Assembly: GCA_030704615.1 (NCBI GenBank)
Contig: CM060731.1
Span: forward strand, 13,764,001 to 13,828,000
DNA from: Takakia lepidozioides
Taxonomy: Eukaryota; Streptophyta; Takakiopsida; Takakiales; Takakiaceae
Length of the DNA stretch: 64,000 nt
Direction of reading: 5' to 3'
Shown: positions 21,025-32,498 of the stretch, one piece after another
Numbering within the stretch: the first letter of the stretch is position 1
How the letters are laid out: every line of letters starts with the position of its first letter
Notes under the pieces: generated by a model
Told to the model about the DNA's origin: nothing
The model's input: the letters and a program-made list of their open reading frames with translations, nothing else
Databases searched by the model: none
Program-made: the position numbers and the translations under genes

Positions 21025-22141
21025 CATTGCCAACCGTCAGCAAGGTTATTGAACTCACTCATTCGCCGACTGAGGTCAGTACACCGACAAGACCGGCAAA
21101 TATTTCTGCACATCCCCAACCCCCCAGAATTCCGGATAGTCCTGTGTCAAGGAAACGGCGCAGATCACAGCAGTCAGCGACGGTCGTGTCCGACGATGAA
21201 AAAACAGCATCTGGCGTTCTGTTATCCCTTCAACATTCACCTACCTCCGGTGGTAACCCGCCTCAGAATCGGAGGGTAAATCTAGATATTAAGAGTATTC
21301 TCGTAAAATTTAGTGGGAAAGAATTTGCTAGGCAGGGGCAAATTCTACTGGTCGACGATGACCCTTCCAAGGCACTCTGAAACCCAGTGAATACTGGAGT
21401 CTTCCCCATCACATTCAAGGAATCAAGCAATTTGGAGGATTTGGTTGATCTCACCAAAGCTTTGTGGCCTTTTCTCTCTGGCTTGATTGGAGCCCAGTCT
21501 GTTGTTGATTACGTCGGCAAGAATTCTTGCAAATCTTCCTGCCCTCCGATAGGTCGAAATCACGTCTACTGGTTCTGGTTTGGAAGATTTATTGATGCTT
21601 CTGTTTAGCACCCCCCTCAAAAAGATCCCGATTATCTGGGTACGTAGTTTAACATTGCCCTATTTTGTGTGTAGTCCATCAGCTTTACTTCAACCTCCAT
21701 TTGTACTTTTTCGTTTGTTGACTTTACATGACTTTTGTGAGATCAATGATATTTCAATGATCTTTGTATTTTCTTTAACAATTCCCTTTTGTGCTGCCTC
21801 CACGCAGTTATATTCCAATGTCAAGTTCAGAATCAAATTCGCGACCGCGAGGCTTTACGTTTGTCAAGGTCATCAAGTACAGCTACCAGTGAGGTGTCTG
21901 GTCATATCTTACATCAATCTCCCACTGTATCCATCTCCTCGGGTGCACAGAATTCCGCCATCAGTGGTAACCGATGGCGATCTCGAACATATGCGTTGAG
22001 TGTGAGCCGTTTGGGAAGCAACTTTGTGTTATTGATGAATTAAACTATGGCCGACCTGTTCATTACACACATACGTTATTTAACTCTGTCAATGTTATGC
22101 TAGATCTTTTCGGCTGTAATGTTAGTCATCGAAGTTTGAGA
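21025..22141 (+). other. Flank of G3 with an unidentified reading frame
   Basis: Directly after the LTR an open frame runs to 21,380. It contains SKVIELTHSPTEVSTP and VSRKRRRSQQSATVVSDDEK, a basic segment like a nuclear localisation signal followed by a Ser-rich acidic stretch. A second Ser/Arg-rich frame lies at 21,789-22,043. This may be part of a host gene into which G3 inserted, but I recognise no domain and cannot place exons. Confidence 0.3.
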
Positions 22142-22169
22142 GAAATCACGCTCGATCGCGCGTGGTTCC
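22142..22169. repeat. Palindrome family C, diverged copy
   Basis: A CGATCG centre with partly matching ~10-bp arms (about 7 of 10 positions pair), similar to 6,818-6,843. Confidence 0.5.
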
Positions 22170-22249
22170 TTCATATATCCTCTTGTGGAGCTAGCATGGA
22201 TCAGCAGTGCCATCAGATGTTATCAAAACAAGTTGACTTCATTCACTAG

Positions 22250-23085
22250 AAGCATTTGTGTCTTTTCCGAATCGACTGCATGTCCAAAACCACTGAGGGA
22301 ACAACTTTGAGATGTTTGTTACTACTGTACAGTCGTAACGGATAAATTCGCATTTCTAATGGCGGATAGAAGTTGCATCAATGACTCCGCAGTCGGCGCA
22401 ATATTCGCGGCGATTTAATTCAATTACGTAAATTGTTTTTTTTTAAAAACAGCAATTACAAGTGGTTTTAAGCACTAGAGAACGACTCTTAACAACTAGG
22501 CATTCATTGCACACCCTATTCAAAAATGGAATTTTTATAAGTGCTCCACATGGATCATGACGTGGAATATTTTACTGTATTTTAGGGCTTGTGTGGCTCG
22601 TAGAGATTGTTCTAATCGTCGGATGTAAAATGATCTAAGGGTGGAAGAGTAACTTTGTCCTTTGCCTGAATTTGTCTAAGTGTTGGGAGAGGGATGGAGG
22701 CTTGAGAGAGAGACGAGCAAGTGATGCGAGAAGGACGAAGACCAAATCGAGGCCCATGTCCTGTTGTTGCAAGCGTTTATGGCGTCAAGGGCGCATTATG
22801 TGCAAATGTGGGCTCTTGGCTCCCCTTTGTACCATGATTTGGTATTCTTCCTGATGATCACAAGGTTCTTGGGGGAATCACTTTGGTCTTAGCAGCCCAT
22901 ATTTTAATCTCTGCCCGCTCAGCTGCACCGTGGTGGTTCTTACGAACCAATCCCACATTACCTGACTACAGATACAAGCAGCACGCACAAGAGGTCTTCT
23001 TGGGTTCATGGTCAGTCTAATCCGCAATGGGTCATGACACAAGGTAGAGGACAATGTGGTGAGGGCACCTTCTTCTTCGAGCTAT
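22250..23085. other. No recognisable feature
   Basis: Only short frames on either strand and no recognisable motif, RNA gene or repeat. Confidence 0.5.
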
Positions 23086-23935
23086 TTCAGCCTGTTTTGC
23101 CGAGATGTAGTGTCGTGGAGTGCGATGCTTGCAGGGTATGCATAGCAAGGACGTGGGATGGAGGCTTTGGAGACCTATGAAGTTGCGAAGGGAGAGTTTG
23201 ATAACATGGCTGAACGAGATGTTGTCTCAAGGAACACGCTGAATCTTGCAAGATATGGCCAGCATGTGTGCGGGATGAGGGAATTGGAGACATATGAGCA
23301 AATGTTGCGAGAAGGGTGCAGCCTAACCGGGTCACGTTCATTTGTGTTTGCAATGCATGTGCAAACTTGGCAGCCCTGGAGACTTGGTAAAGGGCAAAGA
23401 GGTCCATCGTGACATCGTCAAAGCTGGAACTGTACCAGATGTAACAATACCTCGTCGACATATATGCCATACGTGGGAGCATTCCCTTGTGGACAAGGAG
23501 TGTTCAACAATATGGCTGAGCGAAATGTGGTGTGGTGGAACGTGATGATCGCAGGACATGCACAACATGGGCGGGGATTGCGGGTTTTGGAGACCTATGA
23601 GCAAATGATGTGGGTCTAGGGGGTGAAGCCCGAGCACATTACGTTTGTTTGTGTTTGTAGTGCATGTGCGAGCCTGCTGGAGAAGGGCAAAGAGGTCCAT
23701 GGTTGCATGTCAAAGCTGGAATTGAGGTAGATGTCATTCTGAACATGAATACCCTTCTAGATAGGGAGTGTTCAACAATATGGCTGAGCAAAATGTGGTG
23801 TCGTGGAAAGTGATGATCGCAGGACATGCACAACAGGGGCGGGGATTGCAGGTTTTGGAGATCTATGAGCAGTTGATGTGGGAGGGGGTGAAGTCCGACC
23901 ACATTACGTTCAGAGAGTTCAAATGCCTCTCCACC
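23086..23935 (+). pseudogene. Decayed PPR-repeat gene fragments
   Basis: Several frames carry pieces typical of plant pentatricopeptide repeat proteins: NMAERDVVSRNT, ELETYEQMLREG, GKEVHRDIVKAG, VVSWKVMIAGHAQQGRGLQV and LMWEGVKSDHITF. Intact PPR proteins bind organellar RNA. Here the pieces are split by stops and frameshifts. The same junction (GTGTTCAACAATATGGCTGA) occurs at about 23,500 and 23,767, showing internal duplication. Multiple tandem remnants in a row suggest a broken paralogue or a retro-copied array. Confidence 0.8.
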
Positions 23936-23939
23936 ATGA

Positions 23940-24835
23940 CCTTGCTTAGCTAACCATGCCTTGCTGATGTTGTTGTCTTGCACTTGAGCTGTTTTTGGAC
24001 ACTGGCTGGAACATCCACAAGGCGGCTCTGCTCGAGAGAGAAATCAGCTTGAATGCAGGGGCAAATTTTGAGATCACAATCACCACTCAGAACGTTGTTC
24101 TTTGCACCGGCATGGCATGTCAGCATGCATATCAGCCCGAACTCATTATTCCGTGAGCCTTCCACTGCCGGAGTGTGCCCATTCAAGCCAGATCTTCGAA
24201 ATGCAGGGATGGAACGGGGTTTTGAAACCAGCATTGCCCAACTGGATACCCAATTCAGCTCCGCATCTTGGTCCATTAATCTGCTGCACATTGTGAAGTT
24301 TTCTGCCCGTTCACCGCAAGTTGAAGAAGGAGTATTCTTAAGACACGGGTACTCATAATCTGAAAATGGCTCTAGCTTATGTTGCTTGAGTGCGAATATG
24401 AGTGTGGTTGGCTTGGCAGCTTTACATCTGGTCCATCCCACTCGATATGATGAGCAGGTTCAGCTTGACTTCTCTCACACAAAAGACGCTGCCAAGATGG
24501 GGTTTGCTGCCCTACATGACTTCCCGTCGTTATTCTGGGCTGCAACATACAATTAATTTGGCCCATGGCAAGGGGCCTTGCCTTCCACCAATCATCTGTA
24601 AGTCCTGTGAAACTGTTTTTGTGGCAGTTTGTAAGCAGTGGGCAGCGATGGTGGGCTGTTGTAGGATTTGATGAACTCAATGTCGTGTACTGACAGCAAC
24701 CCCTCATCTCTTATGCAAGCATTCAACAAGCCAGGTTGACTGCAGAGCATATTCAGCCCCCCACGTTTCTAGTTGCCTAATGTTCTTCATCTCCTGGGCA
24801 GAGCATTTTCCAGGGTCTCCATCTATGATGACACA
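23940..24835. other. No supported gene
   Basis: Frames of up to 163 codons occur on both strands but show no family signature. They overlap each other, so I do not call any of them. Confidence 0.4.
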
Positions 24836-26100
24836 CTATCTTCTCATGTGGTTCAGCTTCTGGTCTTGCTCTTGTTTGCACCACCCCAATGAAGGGCAGT
24901 TCCCACCTGCTTGATTCTCTCCATATGGTTGTCTTGGCAGGGTTTCCCACAACCGCCTTTCCTTTTCAGACTGCCAGTCATCAGCCTCGTTCTCCAATGC
25001 TTCACTTTCTTTCCAAGTGAAGTGCTCTCCTCTTTTATGCTTCAACGTCCCTGCAGGTGTTTTTTCCTTCATCTCCCGTGGTGCTTTCGAATGAATGAGC
25101 ACTAATTTGCATCTGTTGGCAACACTTACGGTGTCCCTTTCCTTGCATGCCACTGCAGCCCGTCATTGACTTTCTTGGCAGGGAAGTCTCCTCCTTCTCC
25201 CTCATTTTCTGGCTCTGTTGGTGCCCCACTCACCATGCTATCAGGGCTGCATTTATTTCGTGGTGTTGCGCCAGCCAAGGGCGATCTTTCACTAGTCCGA
25301 TTGTTGGCAGCAGCTGATTGGAGTCTTCTTGGCAGAATCTCCCACGAGCTCCCATCAATTTCAGGCATCAGGTTTTCTACCCTGCCCTTCCACTTTTCAT
25401 AAGCGAGGTGCCTGTCTTCCTCCCTTTCACTCTTCAGCCTCTCAGGCAGATTTTTCTTTATGCGATTGCTGCTCCTATACTTCCAGTCCTTGTTTAATTT
25501 TCTCCAGCCATCACCCTCAGATTTGACAAGGTATTGCTGCCCTTCCTTGTGTCTTTCCTCACTCCCAGCTGCTGGTTTTATCCCAGATTCACCTCTCATC
25601 CTTGCCTGGGGTTTTGCTTGCCAAATAGCCCTTGTGTGGGGAACTTCAATGAAATGCAACATCTCATTCTCAGCTCCTGTCTTTGTACCTCTTTGCAGCA
25701 GTCCAGCCTCGGGTGCCTCACTTTCTGATTGCTAGGTTGCATTCTTCGACCGCCAACCTTTGACAAGAAAGTGTACTCCATCTTCCTCATCTTCTACTGG
25801 TTCCCTTGATGCTTCACCTCGTATGTCTTCCTCCTCATGTTTTAGCAGCAGCTCCCATGCTTGAATTGCTACTTTTCCTCGTAGTTGATCTTGTGCTTTC
25901 CTTTTTCTCCGTAGCTTAATCAATTGTTTTGTCTTGGCAGCTCCCTTGCCATGAGTGCCTTGTCTCACTGCATCTCCTTGGCTGCCCACCATCCGTGGAG
26001 TCTTTCTTGCACCATTTTGACCCTCGTTGGCATGCACTTTGCTGTGATGCCCTACATGTATTTGCTGCTCCCTTTAATCATCAACATAGTGCTCCAGAGC
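24836..26100 (-). other. Series of Lys/Glu-rich minus-strand frames, unidentified
   Basis: Three successive minus-strand frames (25,732-26,037, 25,126-25,662 and 24,836-25,153) read as charged, Arg/Lys/Glu-rich protein, for example NKDWKYRSSNRIKKNLPERL, KWKGRVENLMPEIDGSSWEI and ESEALENEADDWQSEKERRL. The words PRQP and LPRRL recur. They could be exons of one decayed gene or gag-like protein. No known domain is visible, and the antisense hydrophobic frames are their shadows. Confidence 0.35.
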
Positions 26101-26574
26101 CAGTTCCTCATTGTTGACTAGTTGACCTTCTCAGCCCTTGGACCCCATTTTCCCTTCTCCCATGTTGCCTCGTCTTTCTGCTTCATCATTTGCTTTACTT
26201 GCACGATGTTGCTTCTTCCCTACATCTCATCATGTGTTGTGGCTCTTTCCCATGTTGCACTCACTCCCATCACACGTTGTGCAGTTGATAAGACTGAGAT
26301 GAGTTGATGCAAGATAGGGGGAGGGCTTGCTGGTGTATGTTGTCCGATAGGCCCCACCACAGAGTCAAAGCTGGAAGTCAGCCTTGCAAGGACCCAAGGA
26401 GTAAGTCTGGGGGGGTAGCATCTTGGGGGATGGCAGTTAGGGCAATGTGTATCTAGGGCAATATATGTCATAGCAACGGGGGTGATGTGCTGCCAATTTT
26501 GAGGATAGAGACAGCCTGTAAGTTGTAGATTTGTATCAGTGGTTTCTTCTGACACATATTGCTCCCAGTTTGCC

Positions 26575-26736
26575 ACAACCAGTTTTATTTGCGTTTGTAG
26601 TGCATGTGCGAGCCTGTTGGGGAAGGGCAAAGAGGTCCATGGTTGCATCATCAAAGCTGGAATTGTGGCAGATGTCATTCTGAACAATACCCTTGTGGAC
26701 AGGGAGTGTTCAACAATATGGCTGAGCGAAGGATAG
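26575..26736 (+). pseudogene. PPR-repeat fragment
   Basis: ICVCSACASLLGKGKEVHGC and IIKAGIVADVILNNTLVD read as one and a half PPR motifs. They then run into the same GTGTTCAACAATATGGCTGA junction seen at 23.5 and 23.77 kb, out of frame. This is a separate relic of the same parent as 23,086-23,935. Confidence 0.8.
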
Positions 26737-26748
26737 AGTGTAATGACT

Positions 26749-27260
26749 GCTAATGAAGGTACCTTCTTCAATTTCACCTTGTTTCCCCTCTTATCAGAAT
26801 CGCCCCTAATTATTCATGTCTGAATTCTGCAAGTTAGCTGGTTGAGTGAAGCTTTGATAGTTTGGAGTGACTTGACATGATTCTGCCAATGTGACAACAA
26901 GAAAGTATCAGAAACAGGTAACACAGACGAGGAGAAGTTGTGGAATGAATACTTTTCTGACCCAGTCAATGGTGGGACAATCGAGGCAGAAGGTGAATGT
27001 TTGTTGGATTATAGAGAGTAGTAGATGCAATTGAGCGTAGGAATTAGTGTGATAAGTGAGTTGGGTGCTTCCTAGAACAAGTCTAGGGTGTCATCGTCAA
27101 CTGCTAGCAACAAGGCAAGGTTGTATGCATGATTCGTGCGAGGCATGGATAGCTGAAGGAGCAAGAATAGAGTGTGGGTGCAGATTCACCCAAGAGGGCC
27201 AGACTTCAAGCTCCAAATGAACTATGAAGCTACAAGAAACGTGCATGGGTAGATGGTCAA
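26749..27260 (+). repeat. Tandem duplication R2, copy 1
   Basis: A ~510-bp non-coding segment repeated at 27,298-27,825 with roughly one difference in five to six bases by eye. Shared landmarks include TTCTGCAAGTTAGCTGGTTG and GAATGAATACTTTTCTG. Confidence 0.85.
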
Positions 27261-27297
27261 CTGGCAGCAACGACACAATTGATAAAATCAGACATTG

Positions 27298-27825
27298 TTA
27301 ATGAAGGCATCTTCTTCAGCACATTTCACCCTGTTTTTCCCTCTTATCAGAATCAGCCCAAAATTTCCATGTTGAATTCTGCAAGTTAGCTGGTTGAGTG
27401 AATCTAGTTTGGAGTGACTTTGACATGATACTGCTATGTGACAACAGGAAAGTATCAAAAAACAAGTAACAGACATGAGGAGAAGCTGTGGAATGAATAC
27501 TTTTCTGCCCCTAGTCAATGATGGGACAACCGAGGCAAAAAGGTGAATGCCTGCTACATTTCAGAGAGTATCAGACGCAATTGAGCATAGGAACTAGTGT
27601 GATAAGCTGAGTTGGGTGTTTCCTAGAACAAATATAGGTTGTCATTGTCAGCTACTAGCAGCAAGGCAAGGATGAATGCATGATTTGTGCAGGGGCATGG
27701 ATAGCTGAAGGAGCAGGGATAGAGTGTGGTCCAGATTCATCCTAGAGAGCCAAATTTCAAGCACAAGATTTACCTATGATTCCCTGTGGATCAATAACTA
27801 CAAGAAACCTCCATGGGTAGATTGT
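27298..27825 (+). repeat. Tandem duplication R2, copy 2
   Basis: Second, diverged copy of 26,749-27,260, separated from it by ~37 bp. It is followed by T-rich sequence with AATAAAG near 28,001, resembling the 3' end of a transcript or LTR. Confidence 0.85.
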
Positions 27826-28740
27826 CTATTCCATGGAACTCACTGAAGTCTTGCATTATGAGGATCAGAACTGCTTGACAGCTTACTTGCACGAGGCCTT
27901 GACCCTTAGGCAATCCCCAGAGCAGCAGTAGCTTTTGGGCTGCTTTTTTACTTTGTGTTTTTCATTTTGTTCCATAAGCTCTTTGAGCTTTCCGCAGATG
28001 TAATAAAGTACCATTTTGTTTCATTTAATTCATTTTCATTTCATTTTGTTTCATGGCATGTCTTTCATTGTTTGTGCATTTCTAATGCATGATTAGTTCT
28101 CTTGTATGGCATTACTAGTCGACTCACTACAAACACCAAAACTCCAAAGCATGAATCACTATGAATGATTGTTCAAGTAATTTCGAGCACTTCATGTAAA
28201 GTAGTAAAGCAGTGGTTGCGCCAACTTCCGCAGTCGCAATTGCTACTTGGGCATGTAGCACTGCAAGTTATGTGGTCTACTACACGTGGCGCCCGGGCCC
28301 GTGGCCACGTGGCAGCAGTGCTGCTCGTCGTGGCGCCGCCACGTCGGCGTCCACATCGTCGTCCACGTCGCGTCCATGTGTCACCGCGCCCCGGGTGAGT
28401 CAGTCCACTATCTAGAGGGAAAAGTCAAAGTCAGCCCAAAGGTCAGACACACGGGCGGCCGCCTGGTTACGCCACGTGTGGTTCTTCAGCATTAATCGCA
28501 TTAATCGTTGAGCAGTTGTTCGCGCGTCTGCGTCCTTTACCACTCCAATCATTGGATGTCCAACCCAACTACCACATCTGTTGTAACTTCCAATCGATCC
28601 CATTTTTTTGACTTTTACGACTCAAAATGAGTCGTTACCCCAGTGGTAAATGACACGAATGCTTCTAGTGATTGTCAACTTAAGCAATAACAGATCAGGC
28701 TGGAGGTTGGAGGAGGTTGGAGAAGAAGAATTTTTCTGAT
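27826..28740. other. T-rich 3'-end-like region and GC-rich G-box cluster
   Basis: 27,940-28,060 is T-rich, with AATAAAG and repeated CATTTTGTTTC words. It is followed by a GC-rich block (28,285-28,480) with many ACGT cores, including CCACGTGGC at 28,301 and GCCACGTGTGG at 28,470. G-box/ABRE-like motifs of this kind occur in plant promoters, but no gene is found beside them. Confidence 0.4.
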
Positions 28741-30770
28741 GTTTTCATATTACGATGAGGAACAAGTGATACGATCATCGTCTATGACTGAATTCGGGTT
28801 CCTATCTCGTAATTCAAGCTCCCACGATGGTTGTCTCATTTGTTCCTGAGCGGATTGTGAAGCTCTGTTTAAATCTCTCTTCAAATGGATTGAAGTAATT
28901 TTGGCGGCTTCAAAATTCTTTCCCTGACGAACTGATGGCCACCTTGTGGTCGATTGAAATCTGGATGCACTCGGCTCGTTGTGGTTCTCAATGGTGGTAG
29001 AGGCAGAGATCTGTCGCGTGATCACTCGTGGTTCGAAAAGCAGACTTCAGCATCGTCCTGGTTCTCCAGCCGACTGCCAAAGTGTTATATTACCTCAACA
29101 GTGCCACATGTGATTGGTCGGGGTGATGTTTTTTCTATGCTCACGCATTCAACAACGAAAATGTTGTCATTTGAAGATGTGATGATTCTGCAGGCATAGT
29201 GAGTTACTTCAGGTCAGTTACAACGAGGGAACTCAAGGTATTCAGATAATCCGTCCCGGAATATTTTACACCATCATCTTGGATGATTCATTGATGTGTT
29301 TTAGAACACGCACTCAAATCATCGAGGCTGATGGTGTCACTTGTTCCCTGGCGGATTATTCAAGTATCTTATAATCCTAGTCTTTAAGTTGTTTGAAGTC
29401 ATTCTCCCTGCTTTCATAATCCGATCTCCAACAATTGACAGCATCCTCGTGGTGTTTTTTTTGGTTCCTATATCCTTCGTTTGGAGATCCATTATTCTTT
29501 TGAGGAACACCAATGATTAACATCGCGCGATCACGCCTGCTTTTCTAAGAGCTGACCTGTTCCAATGTCCATCATTGCACACCAAAATGGTTTTACGAGG
29601 AGGCAGAATGTCAGTAATTGAACATCAATCTCCAGCGACATTCTCGTCGTTTTCATGTGGACTGGACGCCAAAGGAGGAACACTGTCGCTAACAATCTGT
29701 GCAAACAATCTCAACAATCATATGTACATCAAGGTGTTTGATACTGCGTATGTTCATGTAGCTGATTTCTATAAGAGTCTTTTTGCTATTCCCATTCCAA
29801 CAACATCAGGTCCACTGAGACTGCCATATTCCGAAATCGGAATCAGACACCACCTACATGATAAGCTAAGAATGAAATCTTAGCCCAGAGAAATATCTCA
29901 AGTTGCTGGCCAACTACTTATGGGCTAGGGTGTTTCTCTTGAGTCGCATACAATGAATCGAAGATCTAGTTCTCAGCTGATGGTTTTATATTGGTCAATG
30001 ATGGTGGGCCGTGGCTGATACGGGAGCCTGAATATGACAGTCTCTAGGGACCTGATACTACTCGCATGAAAATAGCAAAACGACTGCTATACAATTCAGC
30101 TACAGGAACAACAATAGCATCAAACACCTAGCAGTAAATAGGATTTTTGACATTGCTTGTGACAACTCCAATCAGTTAGTTGGTGGTTAGTCAGTTGGAG
30201 ACTATTTAGTTGGTAATCAGTTTACGAGTGCTTTACATTAAATCGTCAGAAGTACCACAGTCCGTCACAGATGAACCTCGACTGGTCACCCGACACTATT
30301 TCCTTGAAGATGTCGCAGAAAACGTCACTCTCTCCATCAACGTACTCGCCACCGAGCCACTCTCCAGAAGCATACGAGCAGCATATGTACTCCCCAATTG
30401 GATACTTTCAGTATCTTACTCCAGGGTCAGTTACTTGGACATTATGTTTTGAAGAGCATACGAGTAATTCATCATCTTCGCGATTCACTGAAAGTTTGCA
30501 AGACCGCCAATTCTTCGAGAAGTATAGCTGAACTTCGGTCGCACAAGACATTGTTGGTTGGCGTAATATTGGAGGATTATTTTTTGTGAGGTCATCACCA
30601 TATCAACGATTCTCGAGACAACATTTCAGGGACTTCTTCCATCAAACCTTCGGAACAACGGAAGAATACAGATTTGAAAATGGTCCCTCCAACCTTGTCA
30701 AAATATCGTGATTTTGGGAAATGACTTTCCTCAAAATATTCTCATCATAAGTACGTCGGCTGACATCGTC
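28741..30770. other. Anonymous repeat-like region with two unassigned ORFs
   Basis: Two diverged copies of a ~170-bp segment can be aligned (about 28,815-28,960 and 29,330-29,460). Family C palindrome relics lie at 29,011-29,037 and 29,522-29,545. A 102-codon plus ORF (29,575-29,883; GLDAKGGTLSLTICANNLNN, IKVFDTAYVHVADFYKSLFA) and an ORF at 30,210-30,452 look protein-like but have no recognised domain. They may be fragments of an unknown gene or element. Confidence 0.35.
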
Positions 30771-31105
30771 TTGTGCTAATGGAGTTCAGCCCTCCTTCTA
30801 GAAATTGATACTCTCATTGACATGGTTTACGTTACTTGTATTGGTCCATGCCGCATGGGGCAAGAGTTACTCAAATTGATATGGTTCTGAAATAAAACCT
30901 GCTTGTTTATCATCAATGTCTCCCCATTGTCTTTCATTTCATTTCATGGTATTGTGTCATTGTGCCATGTTTTGCTTACATATTTGATTGATTTGTCTTG
31001 TACGTTACATAGTAACGGCCTTCTTAAGCTCAGTCGCGGTTACGAATATGACTGGTGCTCCAATCATCCATCAAGCCGCGGATCATGAGACGAGTTATCA
31101 CCCGA
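30771..31105. other. No recognisable feature
   Basis: T-rich sequence with no coding or repeat signature. Confidence 0.4.
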
Positions 31106-31109
31106 CACC

Positions 31110-31327
31110 CGTTTTTTAAATTTATTTTTTTAATGTAATGGAAACACCTGGGAGCGACAGCTCACAAATCAGGCCCCTTAATAGTATAACCTCTTTCACA
31201 GTAACCCCGCCATGTGGCGTTGGAATGGGACACCACCCAGGAACATACCACACTCGTCAGTAGCAAGATTTGACCCCATCATCATCTTGGTGGCACTCAG
31301 TGTACTTCACCAACTGAGCTACTAACT
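31110..31327 (-). mobile_element. tRNA-derived SINE
   Basis: Read on the minus strand, the element starts with a tRNA-like head. The A box TAGCTCAGTTGG (plus 31,310-31,321) and a B-box-like GGGGTCAAATCT (plus 31,266-31,277) lie at the right spacing. The acceptor arms GTTAGTA and TACTGAC can pair over seven positions with one G-U, and CTCAG/CTGAG gives a D-stem-like pair. A ~145-bp tRNA-unrelated body follows, ending in an A-rich tail at plus 31,112-31,133. SINEs of this kind are transcribed by RNA polymerase III and mobilised by LINE enzymes. Confidence 0.7.
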
Positions 31328-31559
31328 GTTGGTATCTCATTCAACTCTTACTAAACGTCGAGTGAACAGTGGAACTTGCTTTATGAGCCAAATAAAAACT
31401 GCTTTTTCTCTCGAAGTTTATACATAATGTTTCTTTATTGCTCATTATATATATTAAGACAAACAATTATTTATATCTTTATGTTTATATTTAAAATGAT
31501 CCATTTAAATTCATTTAAATGATTTAAAAATACATATTCAGATATTTCTCCTTATTTCT

Positions 31560-32040
31560 GGACCAAACTTTAGTCCAGATTTACTTAAAATTGTGTTACA
31601 AGCTGCATTACTTTATCACATGATCAAGTTTTTCATGCACGGACAAAACATATTGAAGTACAATATCATTATATCTATGATGGTATTTTACGAGGCTTTG
31701 TCAAATTGCAATACAGTAAAATAGAAGATAATCTTGCTGATATTTTTACGAAGTCTTTGACCAAGTTCAAGCACGAGAAAGTGTTGCTAGGATTGGCACC
31801 AGAGTCCTTTGATTTATAACATTTTGTTGATTCAAGTATTTCAAGTTTACAGTCGGGCATTTATGTGTAGATTCATAGTAGTTTAGAGCCTGATCACCTC
31901 TAGACAAATCTTAGCTTACTCATGTCTTTTTCATTATTTACTTTCAGTGATACACTTACACTTTCACTGACCCACAATCTAAGTGGGGGTGTTAGAAGGA
32001 TGAGTTCATCCAATAGATTAGTAAGTCAGTATTATTAAAA
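31560..32040 (+). mobile_element. Ty1/copia remnant: RNase H end, polypurine tract, LTR start
   Basis: From about 31,620 the plus strand reads HDQVFHARTKHIEVQYHYIY and then KIEDNLADIFTKSLTKFKHE, the highly conserved C-terminal RNase H block of copia pol, to a stop at 31,817. AAGTGGGGG at 31,981-31,989 is a typical polypurine tract, followed by TGTTAGAAGG, a typical copia LTR start. The LTR is recognisable for only ~50 bp before BAHD-like sequence begins, so the rest is deleted or replaced. Confidence 0.8.
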
Positions 32041-32049
32041 GAAATTGAC

Positions 32050-32263
32050 AGTTACACCACACAGACTCTCGACTATTCGCAATGCTAATAGCATAGCCTT
32101 GATCCAGGATGGCGACGAAAACCACATTCCCAAAGTACCCCGTCGGAAGGTCCAGACGTTTCCTTAGATCCACGGCAACGTGGTATCCTATCTCCTCTAA
32201 CGGGATCAGATGGTTTGATGGCGCATCGAGCTTTAGTAACACATCAGTGTGCCTGGGGGACAC
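32050..32263 (-). pseudogene. BAHD acyltransferase gene fragment
   Basis: The minus strand reads EEIGYHVAVDLRKRLDLPTG followed by YFGNVVFVA, nearly the same as the central part of the BAHD gene at 41,178-42,982 (EEIGYHVAVDLRKRMGLPTG). The match covers about 32,105-32,200 well and then decays. It is an isolated piece of a paralogue, next to a truncated copia LTR. Confidence 0.85.
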
Positions 32264-32498
32264 TAATACAACGTTAGAAGCACAGAGATCAAGGAGGAAG
32301 GAGGGAGGCTCATTGGTTATTTCTAAGCTGGGTTATCTCTTGTGGACATTGTTCATGGAGCAGGTTTTCTGGTCATGTGTCTACTTGCTTCTGGCCGCAT
32401 ATGCTGCAGCTTTTGCCCTTGGGCTCACATCTCCAGTTATGTGGAGTAAGCTTGATACGGTAAATCATCGAACAAGGTACACATCAGGAGCTTGTTAG
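32264..32498 (+). other. ORF with predicted membrane segments, unidentified fragment
   Basis: The plus frame continues past the BAHD piece as LVISKLGYLLWTLFMEQVFW and SCVYLLLAAYAAAFALGLTS, two hydrophobic stretches that could be membrane helices, then a short polar tail. It may be an exon fragment of an unidentified membrane protein. I cannot name the family. Confidence 0.3.

Noticed and set aside
32109-32260. Plus-strand ORF start over the BAHD fragment
   Set aside because: This part is the antisense of the BAHD-like sequence; only the portion after ~32,264 is kept as a possible fragment.
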